This document shows, one piece after another, positions 17,001-24,749 of a stretch of 48,477 bases of DNA. A program made the position numbers and the translations under genes. Position 1 is the first letter of the stretch. Each line of letters opens with the position of its first letter. Source of the DNA: Deltaproteobacteria bacterium (GTDB taxonomy: Bacteria; Desulfobacterota; Desulfuromonadia; Desulfuromonadales; BM103); the NCBI GenBank assembly GCA_019313185.1, contig JAFDBS010000108.1, positions 1 to 48,477 on the forward strand. The letters run 5' to 3'. A model generated the notes under the pieces. It worked only from the letters and a program-made list of their open reading frames with translations, was not told the DNA's origin and did no database searches.

Positions 17001-17912
17001 TTATCCTCGGCCAATGTAATGCTGGCCTGCGCTCTCGAAATAGTAGCCGTTGCAGAGGCCCATCTTGGCATGGGCAGAAAGCGCCTGGAGCATCTCTTCC
17101 ATGCTCTCCGGCTGCAGCCCGGCAGTGATACGGTCCAGTTCCCGGCGGTAGATCGCACCAACCGTGCCGGCGTAGTCAGCCGGCTCGCCAAGGTTCTGGA
17201 CATGGAAATGTTGCAGTCCTTGATCGACCATCTGCTGCATATATTCGATCATGCAGAGGTCTTTACCGCTCACAGTCATGCGGCCCGTGTCTTTCAGAGA
17301 CCAGTCGCCCTCGCTGCGATGCAGCCAGTGCTCCTCTGTGCAGGCATAATTGCATTTGCCCTCGCTGCTCGCATCGTGTTCGAGGATAAAACAGGTTTCC
17401 GAGATCACCAGGGGCATTTTGCCGTGGACCGGGACGAGCACATCGATGGGCGTCTGTTCCTTGATGAAGACGATTTCCTTCAGACTCAGTTCGGGGTTTG
17501 GATAAACCCTCTCCACACCGTATTCTTTGAGGATACGTGCTGTTTCATGGGTATAAAGGTTGCCGAAAACTCCCAGGTGAACCGGAATCTGGTTGCCCAT
17601 ATTCTTGAGCATGCGCAGAAGTCCCATGTTGTGGACCTCGATGCCATCAACGGGTAACTTGAAGACCTCCTCTATGAATTCCTCCATCCAGAGCAACTCA
17701 TGATTCGATGGTACGGCATACAGACGGACGAAAGATTTCTTTCCCCAGTTGTGTACAGTTTCGACAGCCTTGGACAGGACGTCGATGTGAGCAGAAAAGT
17801 TTTCCGGGTACAACGGACAGGAATAGTCCCCCAGATAAAGTGCATCGTAGGCGGAGTAATCTCCTTCATTCAACATCTTGGGGTTACAGACACCGGTAGA
17901 TAGTTCGAACAT
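17001..17912 (-). CDS. U32 family protein, UbiV-like
   Basis: The 303-residue protein starts at an ATG with GAGGAG six bases ahead. It is the shorter U32 type without the KIEGR-like tail. The cysteines fall where UbiV of E. coli has its [4Fe-4S] ligands (C39, C180, C193, C197 there): C32 in YLGDYSC, then C174, C187 and C191 with the identical 12- and 3-residue spacings. A further U32 feature, SGKDLCMIEYM, includes C220. UbiV works with UbiU in O2-independent ubiquinone hydroxylation. Here no UbiT-like SCP2 protein or other ubiquinone gene is near, so a different substrate is likely. It is flanked on both sides by UbiU-like genes, so it could form alternative heterodimers with three partners. 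Confidence 0.87.
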   Translation of the reverse strand: MFELSTGVCNPKMLNEGDYSAYDALYLGDYSCPLYPENFSAHIDVLSKAVETVHNWGKKSFVRLYAVPSNHELLWMEEFIEEVFKLPVDGIEVHNMGLLRMLKNMGNQIPVHLGVFGNLYTHETARILKEYGVERVYPNPELSLKEIVFIKEQTPIDVLVPVHGKMPLVISETCFILEHDASSEGKCNYACTEEHWLHRSEGDWSLKDTGRMTVSGKDLCMIEYMQQMVDQGLQHFHVQNLGEPADYAGTVGAIYRRELDRITAGLQPESMEEMLQALSAHAKMGLCNGYYFESAGQHYIGRG

Positions 17913-17988
17913 TAAACACTCCTCTACATCGAAAAGAAATCAAAAACGTGGATGCGATGTTCAACAGTTATTTGTTGTTTGTTATGAA

Positions 17989-18966
17989 TCAGCTGGCGAT
18001 GGCAGCCTGGCCTGAACCGAGCAATGCTTCACCAAGCAAACGCTTGTCTCTGCGACCACGCTCCGTGCGCCAGCGTTCACGCAGCGCCACCAGCGGCTCG
18101 TCAAAACGTTGCAGGTCTGGGTTGTCCTGCTCTTTGATAGTGTCGACGACCCTGCGATAGAGTCGTATCAACTCCCGGACCAATTCCGTCGACCGGTCCC
18201 GGCCGGGCACTTTGAGACAATCGACCCCGGCGTCAAGATAGGCTGGCAGTTCATGCAGCCACAACGCCGGGTTCTCTTTGATCGTAATGCCCTCGTCAAG
18301 AATCGCGGTTTCGTCGGAAAAGTCCCATTTAGTCTGGCAGACCCTCAAGCAGTCACCGCCGCGACTGGCGCTGCCGTAAAAGTGATCCTTGCCCTGGGCA
18401 TCGACCGAACGCTTGAAGCTGAAATAACTGCTCATCATGCATTTGCCCGGACAGATTTTGCCCCCGGAAGGTGTCTTGAAGAGAAAGACCTCGATCCCGG
18501 ATCCTATCTCCTCACTGATCCTGGCAATCTCCTCAACGCTCAAGCGATACGGCAAAACCACATAAGTTGCGCCCATCTCCTTGAGGAACTTGACGTCTTC
18601 ATAGTTTGTGATGCCGAAACCGACACTGGTGTGGATATCGATATCTGGCAGGTGCTGGCGCGCAAGCCGCATCAGACCAATATCGCTGATCATAAAACCC
18701 TTGGCACCCCAGTTGCTGTAGCGTTCGATATGCTCGAGAAACAGCGGAATTTCGGTGGAACTTGGCAGGGTGTTGAGGACGATACGCACTTCACGGTGGC
18801 GTTCGCCGGCGTAATCGATTATCTCATGAATGTCGTTATCATCCAGTTCATCACGGGCGCCACGGCGACTCCAGCCTTTCACGCCGACATAAGTCGCTTC
18901 CGCCCCCTCGTCGAGAACCATTTTGGCCATTTCAAGGGTTCCGCCCGGCGCCATCAATATCGCCAT
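17989..18966 (-). CDS. U32 family protein, UbiU-like (first UbiU-like copy)
   Basis: The product is 325 residues from the ATG at 18966, with AGGAGA ahead. Its first 13 bases overlap the end of the aminotransferase gene. It has MAPGGTLEM, GAEATYVGVKGWSRRG, cysteines C172, C176, C206 and C210, and LKVPGRDRS at about 251-259 in place of the U32 KIEGR motif. It is closely similar in plan to the other two UbiU-like proteins, so the set arose by tandem duplication and divergence. A [4Fe-4S] cluster and a part in O2-independent hydroxylation are inferred from UbiU. The downstream gap of 76 bases before the UbiV-like gene is the largest inside the operon and could hold a secondary promoter. I see no clear one. 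Confidence 0.86.
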   Translation of the reverse strand: MAILMAPGGTLEMAKMVLDEGAEATYVGVKGWSRRGARDELDDNDIHEIIDYAGERHREVRIVLNTLPSSTEIPLFLEHIERYSNWGAKGFMISDIGLMRLARQHLPDIDIHTSVGFGITNYEDVKFLKEMGATYVVLPYRLSVEEIARISEEIGSGIEVFLFKTPSGGKICPGKCMMSSYFSFKRSVDAQGKDHFYGSASRGGDCLRVCQTKWDFSDETAILDEGITIKENPALWLHELPAYLDAGVDCLKVPGRDRSTELVRELIRLYRRVVDTIKEQDNPDLQRFDEPLVALRERWRTERGRRDKRLLGEALLGSGQAAIAS

Positions 18967-20066
18967 AATTTTTCTCCTGAACACGGTTGTTTTGGAACAC
19001 TCACGGGGCATTCTGAAACAGGAAACCAGGACTGTTCGCTTTGAATTTCCTTGAGTGCAATCAGCAGACGTTCAATTGTTTCCGGGGGTCCGATTGTGAC
19101 CCGGATGAATTCATGCAGGCCGAATCGCTCCAAAGGTTTGACGAGTAAGCGATAGGTCTTTAACGCTTCAGACGTTGCCAAAGCGTAACCGCAGTATAGC
19201 AAAATGAAATTCGTAAATGAAGGGACATGCGCAATCCTCAAATCGGACAAGCCAGCATATAATATACGTTTAAAGACGACGTTGTTACCCAGGACGCGCA
19301 ACAGATAGTCTTGATCCTTGAGCGCCGCCAAGGCCGCCGTATGGGCAAGGCGGTTGACATTAAATTGCTGTCTCTGACTTTGTACGATACGGATCAGGTC
19401 AGGGCTGCCGATGGCATAGCCGATGCGTAACCCAGCCAGCCCATACGCCTTCGAAAATGTTCGCAGCACGATGAGGTTCTCGCGCTGTTTGAGAAGCGCC
19501 AGTCCAAGACCCTGATCACTGCTGTACTCGGCATAGGCCTCATCCAAAACAACCAGGATATCCTCCGGTATAGTCGCTAGCCAGTGTTCGAGTGTACCTC
19601 GGTCGATTTCCGTGCCTGTCGGGTTGTTGGGGTTCCCAAGGATGATCAGCGATGTCTTCTCACAGATCATATCCACAACCGCGTCCAGGTCGAAGTGCCA
19701 ATCACGCAGGCCGGTACGGATAATCTTGGCACCGGCTCTTTGCGAGGCAGAGCCGTAAGGCAGAAACGACGGGCTAGGTACGATTACCTCGGTGCCCGGC
19801 CTGGCCCATTGCCGGGCGATGAGATCAATCAACTCGTTAGAGCCGTTACCCAGCATGAAGTGTTCGGTCTCAGTCTCGTAATGTTCTGCCAGAGCATCGA
19901 GAAGCGGTGTGCCGTCAATGTCTGGATAACGATATACCTGGGCGGCCTCTCTTTGGATAGCCTCAATCGCCAGAGGGGACGGCCCCATGAGGTTTTCGTT
20001 GTTCGCCAGGTCGACGACATAGGCAGCATTCTCGACCCGCGGGACCAAGTCGGTGGCGGCCATCAT
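18954..20066 (-). CDS. HisC-like PLP-dependent aminotransferase (class I/II)
   Basis: The 370-residue enzyme has the HisC-type N-terminus NNENLMGPSP, then NPNNPTG at 145-151, the PLP-ring Asp in LDEAY (D175), the Schiff-base lysine K206 in RTFSKAYGLAGLRIGY, and a C-terminal FIRVTIG supplying the carboxylate-binding Arg. It starts at an ATG that overlaps the preceding stop in ATGA. Histidinol-phosphate aminotransferases and their relatives also act on aromatic amino acids, threonine phosphate (CobD) and other substrates. The context (U32, FAH, dikinase; no other his genes) argues for a specialised pathway rather than histidine synthesis. An amino acid or amino-phosphate intermediate seems likely. 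Confidence 0.88.
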   Translation of the reverse strand: MMAATDLVPRVENAAYVVDLANNENLMGPSPLAIEAIQREAAQVYRYPDIDGTPLLDALAEHYETETEHFMLGNGSNELIDLIARQWARPGTEVIVPSPSFLPYGSASQRAGAKIIRTGLRDWHFDLDAVVDMICEKTSLIILGNPNNPTGTEIDRGTLEHWLATIPEDILVVLDEAYAEYSSDQGLGLALLKQRENLIVLRTFSKAYGLAGLRIGYAIGSPDLIRIVQSQRQQFNVNRLAHTAALAALKDQDYLLRVLGNNVVFKRILYAGLSDLRIAHVPSFTNFILLYCGYALATSEALKTYRLLVKPLERFGLHEFIRVTIGPPETIERLLIALKEIQSEQSWFPVSECPVSVPKQPCSGEKLWRY

Positions 20067-20863
20067 TGACTTACTCCCGTCTGGATGTCGACGCAGGCAA
20101 GCTGATCATCAGTTATAGCGACATCGCATGGATTAACCGGTCGACAGACGCCGTTGCAGAGGCTGCCGATCCCCTCGACGGTGACCTCTACTTGGTCACC
20201 CACAGACATCGGTCCCATCCCGGGGGGAGTGCCGGTTAAAATGAGGTCCCCCGGCTCCAGAGTCATGACACGAGAGATGAAGGCAATCAGTTCCGGTACA
20301 GGGAACACCAGATCGGAGGTCAATGCATTCTGACGCAACTCACCATTTAGACGGGTCTCAATACAGAGGGCACTGGGATCGATATCGGTTTCCACCCAGG
20401 GGCCGACGGGCGTGAAGCCATCAAACGACTTGGCGACGCCAAAATTGTTTTCACGCATCAGTATATCCCAGGCCGTCACATCGTTCGAACAACAATAGCC
20501 GAGGATGTAATCGTTTGCCTGCGATGCCATGATGCTGCTGGCTCTACGGCGAATAACAACAGCCAACTCTCCTTCGAAGTAGACCTCTCTGCTCTGCGCT
20601 GGGTATGGAATTCCGGCGCCATGAATAGTCAACGAGGAAGGAGGCTTGAGAAAAATCAATGGGCTGGCAGGCAGAATATGCCCGTGTTCCTCGTGCTGAC
20701 GGTAGTTGAGGCCGGCGGCGACAATTTTACTGGGAGTCACGGGCGCAAGGACAATGAGCTCTTCGAGACAAAATACCCTCTCAGTACCCAACTCCCTAAC
20801 CCGGTCACCCAATATCTGTCCTTCGAAAGGCCTTCCCTTGAAGGAAAACCGCCCTATCCTCAT
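20063..20863 (-). CDS. Fumarylacetoacetate hydrolase (FAH) family enzyme
   Basis: The 266-residue protein has the FAH fold: IVAAGLNYRQHEEHG with H57 as the likely catalytic base, the metal ligands E97 and E99 in YFEGEL and D128 in CSNDVTAWD, K145 in AKSFDGFTPVGPW, and LTGTPPGMG. Family members bind Mg2+ or Mn2+ and hydrolyse C-C bonds of beta-diketo acids, decarboxylate oxaloacetate, or isomerise and hydrate ring-cleavage products. The gene overlaps its neighbours by four bases on both sides, so it is strictly coupled to the phosphatase and aminotransferase. The substrate is unknown, but a keto acid made or consumed by the adjacent aminotransferase is a natural guess. Confidence 0.9.
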   Translation of the reverse strand: MRIGRFSFKGRPFEGQILGDRVRELGTERVFCLEELIVLAPVTPSKIVAAGLNYRQHEEHGHILPASPLIFLKPPSSLTIHGAGIPYPAQSREVYFEGELAVVIRRRASSIMASQANDYILGYCCSNDVTAWDILMRENNFGVAKSFDGFTPVGPWVETDIDPSALCIETRLNGELRQNALTSDLVFPVPELIAFISRVMTLEPGDLILTGTPPGMGPMSVGDQVEVTVEGIGSLCNGVCRPVNPCDVAITDDQLACVDIQTGVSQ

Positions 20864-21357
20864 GCTCCTACTCCATGCTTTACAGCGCCTGTTCTTGTAT
20901 GCCGCAACTTAGCGAGCTTTGCGTAATAATCTTTTATTGAAGTGACCAAGGCGGGGTGTGGATCCGCTGCGGGGTGAAACGCCTTGACTTGTTTATGAGC
21001 TTCCTCAAGCGGAAGCCCTTCGTGTTCATGCAGATAGCACGCGCAGATAGAGGGAGAACGGGAGATACCCATTTCACAGTGCAGCAGGACACGTCGACCT
21101 TTTTCCAGTTGGAATTTGATAAAGCCCATACATTCGACAATTGCGGCATCTGGCAAAGGCACCCGATCCTGAAATTCAACTGTCAGGTGAGGCGTTTTAA
21201 GACCAGGTTTTGTGGCAGCAAGGCTGAGGATCGCATCGATGCCGTTCTCCACGAGCAACCCCCTGTTCTCAGCACACAATCGACTTCCAAGGGCGAGATA
21301 TTGACGCACATGATTGATTGTCTTAACAGGTTCTATGCCTTGATTAATAAAAATCAT
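20860..21357 (-). CDS. Dual-specificity (cysteine) phosphatase-like protein
   Basis: About 165 residues with an intact CX5R loop HCEMGISRS (C95 nucleophile, R101) and a following helix starting SPSICACYL. This is the compact dual-specificity phosphatase plan. It is the first gene of the nine-gene minus-strand operon. The start is an ATG at 21357 or the adjoining GTG at 21360, and neither has a strong ribosome binding site. The stop overlaps the FAH start by four bases. Position in a metabolic operon whose last gene is a dikinase suggests it removes a phosphate from a pathway intermediate or from a protein. Phosphoprotein signalling cannot be excluded. Confidence 0.87.
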   Translation of the reverse strand: MIFINQGIEPVKTINHVRQYLALGSRLCAENRGLLVENGIDAILSLAATKPGLKTPHLTVEFQDRVPLPDAAIVECMGFIKFQLEKGRRVLLHCEMGISRSPSICACYLHEHEGLPLEEAHKQVKAFHPAADPHPALVTSIKDYYAKLAKLRHTRTGAVKHGVGA

Positions 21358-21389
21358 CACTTGCTTGCCGAGTCTTCAAGAAATGCCCA

Positions 21390-21411
21390 TTTGCAAGCTA
21401 TCGATTGCAAA
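21390..21411. promoter_or_regulatory. Inverted repeat ahead of the U32 operon
   Basis: Perfect seven-base arms TTTGCAA and TTGCAAA with an eight-base centre lie about 30 bases upstream of the phosphatase start. The symmetry and position suit a dimeric repressor or activator of the nine-gene operon. The regulator is unknown. Confidence 0.45.
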
Positions 21412-22103
21412 CATACATAAACATTTCAGTCCACGTTACGAAATTAATACTCTTCTACTCCTTAATAGATAAGGCAGTTTGCCGAACCCTGTCAACTCTG
21501 CAAACGGAAACTGTGAATCTGGCGAAACAAATGGTGTCTCTAAGCAATCGTAAATATGAGCTAGTCTTGGCATGAGCTACAGCACCTGTCATGAAACATT
21601 TTCCTGTGGGCACTACAGCCCAATCAGATATTTAAAGCGTAGTCACTTTGGAGTCCGTTTAATTGAGCCAGAGTGAGCTGGGGTTAAATTCCTTTCTAAG
21701 CTCACCCTTTTATTTCAATGAGCTATTTTAAAGGGGTTAAGTTAAAATCCCTGACTTTCATTTGAAATGTACCCAACAAAAAATTTTCAAATACACTTGA
21801 TATTCAAAGTGAGAGAGGTAGATTTAATTTACAGCCAAATATGCTACACACAATTATTTTTTATATAAGCATACAGACCATCCAATATATTTGAGAAGCC
21901 TGCAAGCGCTCGACAAATCTTTTCTCAAATATACAATCACTAATGTATGCAGTAAAGGGCTACTGAAACCGAAACACATTAAAAATTGTTAAATATAAAA
22001 CGATGTTTGATTTATTTTTATCGACACTAAAAATTGATTCAATTAGCCACAAAAAAAATATTATTTTTTTGCGAAACAATCATATGTAAAATCGGAAAAA
22101 AAA

Positions 22104-22123
22104 CCGTATACGGCTGTATACGG
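22104..22123. promoter_or_regulatory. GTATACGG tandem repeat, probable operator of the PQQ dehydrogenase gene
   Basis: Two copies of GTATACGG begin at 22106 and 22116, exactly ten bases (one helical turn) apart. The first forms the perfect palindrome CCGTATACGG. They end 21 bases before a TTGACA at 22145, the usual place for an activator site. Their regularity within AT-rich sequence makes chance less likely. Confidence 0.5.
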
Positions 22124-22144
22124 AGTTAAAAGCTTTATATACAA

Positions 22145-22174
22145 TTGACATGTTGAATATGGCCATGTTATTGA
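22145..22174 (+). promoter_or_regulatory. Putative promoter of the PQQ dehydrogenase gene
   Basis: A perfect -35 hexamer TTGACA (22145-22150) is followed 18 bases later by TATTGA, a poor -10. A poor -10 with an upstream operator would suit activator-dependent transcription. It implies a leader of roughly 120 bases before the ATG at 22301. Confidence 0.4.
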
Positions 22175-22300
22175 AGATTAAAATTTAGCTTTGTTGATCA
22201 ATTAACCCTGCACTGAAGAAGAAAACTCGCACCACAATCAATAGGCATTCAAACAATGTTATAGCCCACCAATTGAGTGGTGGGGGAAAGGGTGACAAAG

Positions 22301-24070
22301 ATGATAAAGATTCATAACGTCAAACTAAGAACCGCAGTCGCAACATTCGCATGTTTCGGAATGATTGCTTTGGCTAGCAGTGCCATCGCAGCGGGCAATG
22401 TTACCGAAGAAATGATTCTGAACGACGCGAACACCGTGGAAGATGTCGTTTCCTACGGCATGGGTCCCCTCATTCAACGCTACAGCCCCCTGAAGCAGAT
22501 CAACACGGAAACCGTCAAGAAGCTAGCTCCGGCATGGACTCTTTCTTACGGCGCTGAAAAGCAGCGCGGTCAGGAAGCCCAACCGATGGTCAACGATGGC
22601 AAGATCTTCGTCACGGCATCCTACTCACGTGTTTTCGCAGCAGATGCTCGCACAGGTGATGAGCTTTGGGAATACAACCATCGCCTGCCCGAGGGCATCC
22701 TGCCTTGCTGCGACGTTATCAACCGTGGCAACGCCCTGTATGAAAACCTTGTCATCTTCGGTACCCTAGACGCACGCCTGGTCGCCCTCGACCGTGACAC
22801 CGGCGACGTTGTCTGGGATGTTGCTACCGACGACTACAAAGCTGGCGTTTCGATCACCATGGCCCCATTCATCACCAAGGGCGGCCTTGTTATGGTCAGT
22901 AACGCCGGTAGCGAATTCGGTGCTGTTGGCTGGGTCAAGGCATATGACGCCAAGACCGGCAAGAACGTTTGGGAGCGCCCGGTCATCGAAGGTCACATGG
23001 GCACCCTTAACGGCAAGCCTAATGGCATCACCGGCACCACCAACGCCACCTGGCCTGGCGACCTCTGGAAGACTGGCGGCGGATGCCCTTGGAACCAGGG
23101 TAGCTACGACCCCGAGTTGGACATGGTTTACTTCACCACCGGTAACCCGGCGCCGTGGAACGCCTACAAGCGCCCTGGAGACAACCTCTACACTACCTCG
23201 ATTCTCGGTATCGATGCCAACACTGGCATGATCAAGTGGCACTACCAGACTGTTCCGAACGACGCATGGGACTTCGATGCTATCTCCGAACTTCTGCTGT
23301 TCGACTTCGAGATGGACGGCAAGGTCATCAAGGCCGGTGCCCAGGCTCACAAGAATGGTTTCTTCTACATCCTCGACCGCACCAACGGCAAGCTGCTGAG
23401 TGCCGAGCCTTTCGTCAAGGAAATCAACTGGGCGAGCGGTGTCGACATGAAGACCGGTCGTCCCATCGAAACCGGCAATCGTCCTGGCGACCCGGCAGAA
23501 TCTGCTGACGGCAAGCAGGGCAAGACCGTTTGGGCCGTTCCGAGCTTCCTCGGCGGCAAAAACTGGAACCCGATGGCTTACAACCCCGAAAACGGCCTCT
23601 TCTACATCCCGGCCACCGAGTGGGGCATGGACATCTGGAACAACCCGATCAGCTACAAGAAGGGTGCTGCCTATCTCGGCGCCGGCTTCACCATCAAGCC
23701 GGTATTCGATGACTACATGGGCGCCATGCGTGCTTTCGATCCCAAAACCAGTAAGATTGTCTGGGAAGTCAAGAACCCCTCTCCTCTCTGGTCTGGTGCT
23801 CTGGTCACCGCCGGCAACCTGGTCTTTTACGGCACTCCTGAAGGTTACCTGAAGGCTCTGGATGCCACAACTGGCGCAGAACTGTGGCAGTACAACACCG
23901 GTTCCGGTGTTATCGGTTCACCGATCACCTGGCAAATGGATGGTGAGCAGTGGGTTGCCGTGCCTTCCGGCTGGGGCGGCGCTGTGCCTCTGTGGGGCGG
24001 CGAAGTTGCCAAGGCTGTCAAACACCTCAACCAGGGTGGCAGCCTCTGGGCTTTCAAGCTCGTGAAGTAA
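22301..24070 (+). CDS. PQQ-dependent alcohol dehydrogenase with lanthanide-type Asp-x-Asp signature
   Basis: The 589-residue periplasmic quinoprotein starts with a signal peptide ending near AIAAGN (residues 28-33). It has the vicinal disulfide C136-C137, a metal-ligand Glu at E205 (GSEFG), Asn in GNPAPWN (N282), the catalytic Asp D324 in DAWDFD, and a second Asp two residues on (D326). In methanol and ethanol dehydrogenases the extra Asp marks lanthanide enzymes (XoxF, ExaF, PedH); calcium enzymes have Ala or Ser there. It oxidises alcohols and passes electrons to cytochrome c, here probably the PedF-like gene downstream. Codon choice is strongly biased to C-ending codons, unlike its neighbours, which suggests very high expression. 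The ATG at 22301 best fits the signal peptide. In-frame GTG codons at 22277 and 22292 are alternatives. Confidence 0.93.
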   Translation: MIKIHNVKLRTAVATFACFGMIALASSAIAAGNVTEEMILNDANTVEDVVSYGMGPLIQRYSPLKQINTETVKKLAPAWTLSYGAEKQRGQEAQPMVNDGKIFVTASYSRVFAADARTGDELWEYNHRLPEGILPCCDVINRGNALYENLVIFGTLDARLVALDRDTGDVVWDVATDDYKAGVSITMAPFITKGGLVMVSNAGSEFGAVGWVKAYDAKTGKNVWERPVIEGHMGTLNGKPNGITGTTNATWPGDLWKTGGGCPWNQGSYDPELDMVYFTTGNPAPWNAYKRPGDNLYTTSILGIDANTGMIKWHYQTVPNDAWDFDAISELLLFDFEMDGKVIKAGAQAHKNGFFYILDRTNGKLLSAEPFVKEINWASGVDMKTGRPIETGNRPGDPAESADGKQGKTVWAVPSFLGGKNWNPMAYNPENGLFYIPATEWGMDIWNNPISYKKGAAYLGAGFTIKPVFDDYMGAMRAFDPKTSKIVWEVKNPSPLWSGALVTAGNLVFYGTPEGYLKALDATTGAELWQYNTGSGVIGSPITWQMDGEQWVAVPSGWGGAVPLWGGEVAKAVKHLNQGGSLWAFKLVK

Positions 24071-24108
24071 TCGACGACAAGTACGATCTGTCGATCATAC
24101 TAACCTGT

Positions 24109-24132
24109 GGCCGGATGCTAATGCGTCCGGCC
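24109..24132 (+). other. Strong hairpin after the PQQ dehydrogenase gene
   Basis: A ten-base stem (GGCCGGATGC with GCGTCCGGCC, one G-T pair) and a TAAT loop start 38 bases after the stop codon. There is no T-run after it, so it is more likely a 3' stabiliser or partial attenuator than a full terminator. It could let the dehydrogenase transcript far outnumber the downstream genes. Confidence 0.55.
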
Positions 24133-24292
24133 GCAGTTATGTTCAGCCTCTGCGATGGGGGAATGTCATGAGTTCATGCTAATCTGAAATAGATAGACGC
24201 ATACAAAAAAAAATGTTATGATTCAATGTGTTAGAGTTTAAAATTCATCATTTTTCATTGATTACAGAATTAACCCAATTAAGGAGTTACTA

Positions 24293-24730
24293 ATGTCTGA
24301 GGTAAAAAGTAAAAGTTTCATTGTTCTGGTTTTTATGATAGCTGTTCTCTCTCTCCCAGTAACTATACTGGCTCATGGTGATGTCCAGCCGCAGCAAGTA
24401 GACATTGAAGGCCTTGAGCCACTTGGTGATGAATGGAGAGAAACAAATCCTTACTCTCCCGATGATCCTATTGCCGTTCAAATTGGCAAAATCGCATATA
24501 ATACAAACTGTGCACGCTGTCATGGAATCGATGCGATGAGTGGCGGTTTTTCCCCTGACCTACGTGAACTGCCCAAGGGGGATCGCGGCGATCAGTGGTA
24601 CATCGAACCGACTCGTGCCGGTGTAATCCGCAATGGCAAAGAATACATGCCGGCCTATGAGGGCCTGATGCAGCAGGAAGCCATGTGGGCTATCCGTACC
24701 TGGTTGCTAACTCTTCCTGCTCCGGAGTAA
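24293..24730 (+). CDS. pedF: Cytochrome c, PedF-like (c-550 type)
   Basis: The 145-residue exported protein has a signal peptide cut near ILAHG (residues 25-29). One haem-binding CARCH lies at 73-77, with a probable axial Met at M119 in EYMPAYEG. The sequence AHGDV, the NPY segment and NCARCHG with SGGFSPDLR match the PedF type found with PQQ ethanol dehydrogenases. It should take electrons from the dehydrogenase encoded just upstream and deliver them to the respiratory chain. A clear AAGGAG precedes the ATG. Confidence 0.9.
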   Translation: MSEVKSKSFIVLVFMIAVLSLPVTILAHGDVQPQQVDIEGLEPLGDEWRETNPYSPDDPIAVQIGKIAYNTNCARCHGIDAMSGGFSPDLRELPKGDRGDQWYIEPTRAGVIRNGKEYMPAYEGLMQQEAMWAIRTWLLTLPAPE

Positions 24731-24749
24731 TTCAAAGGAGTATTAAACG

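Larger units (their letters stand above)
21361..22300. other. Long AT-rich divergent regulatory region
   Basis: About 940 bases without a credible gene separate the minus-strand U32 operon from the plus-strand PQQ locus. The sequence is clearly more AT-rich than its flanks and holds poly-A and poly-T runs. It contains the inverted repeat at 21390-21411, a seven-base-arm inverted repeat GTGAGCT/AGCTCAC at 21673-21679 and 21699-21705 followed by a T-rich run, the GTATACGG direct repeats at 22104-22123 and a promoter-like pair at 22145-22174. A small RNA is possible but unproven. Confidence 0.6.

Noticed and set aside
21673-21705. Inverted repeat GTGAGCT/AGCTCAC as a possible terminator or small RNA end
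   Set aside because: There is no gene upstream on the plus strand and the loop is 19 bases long. I kept it as a remark in the regulatory region only.
22766-23350. A 194-codon antisense open frame inside the PQQ dehydrogenase gene
   Set aside because: It is a shadow of the highly biased codons of the true gene, with no domain or start signal of its own.
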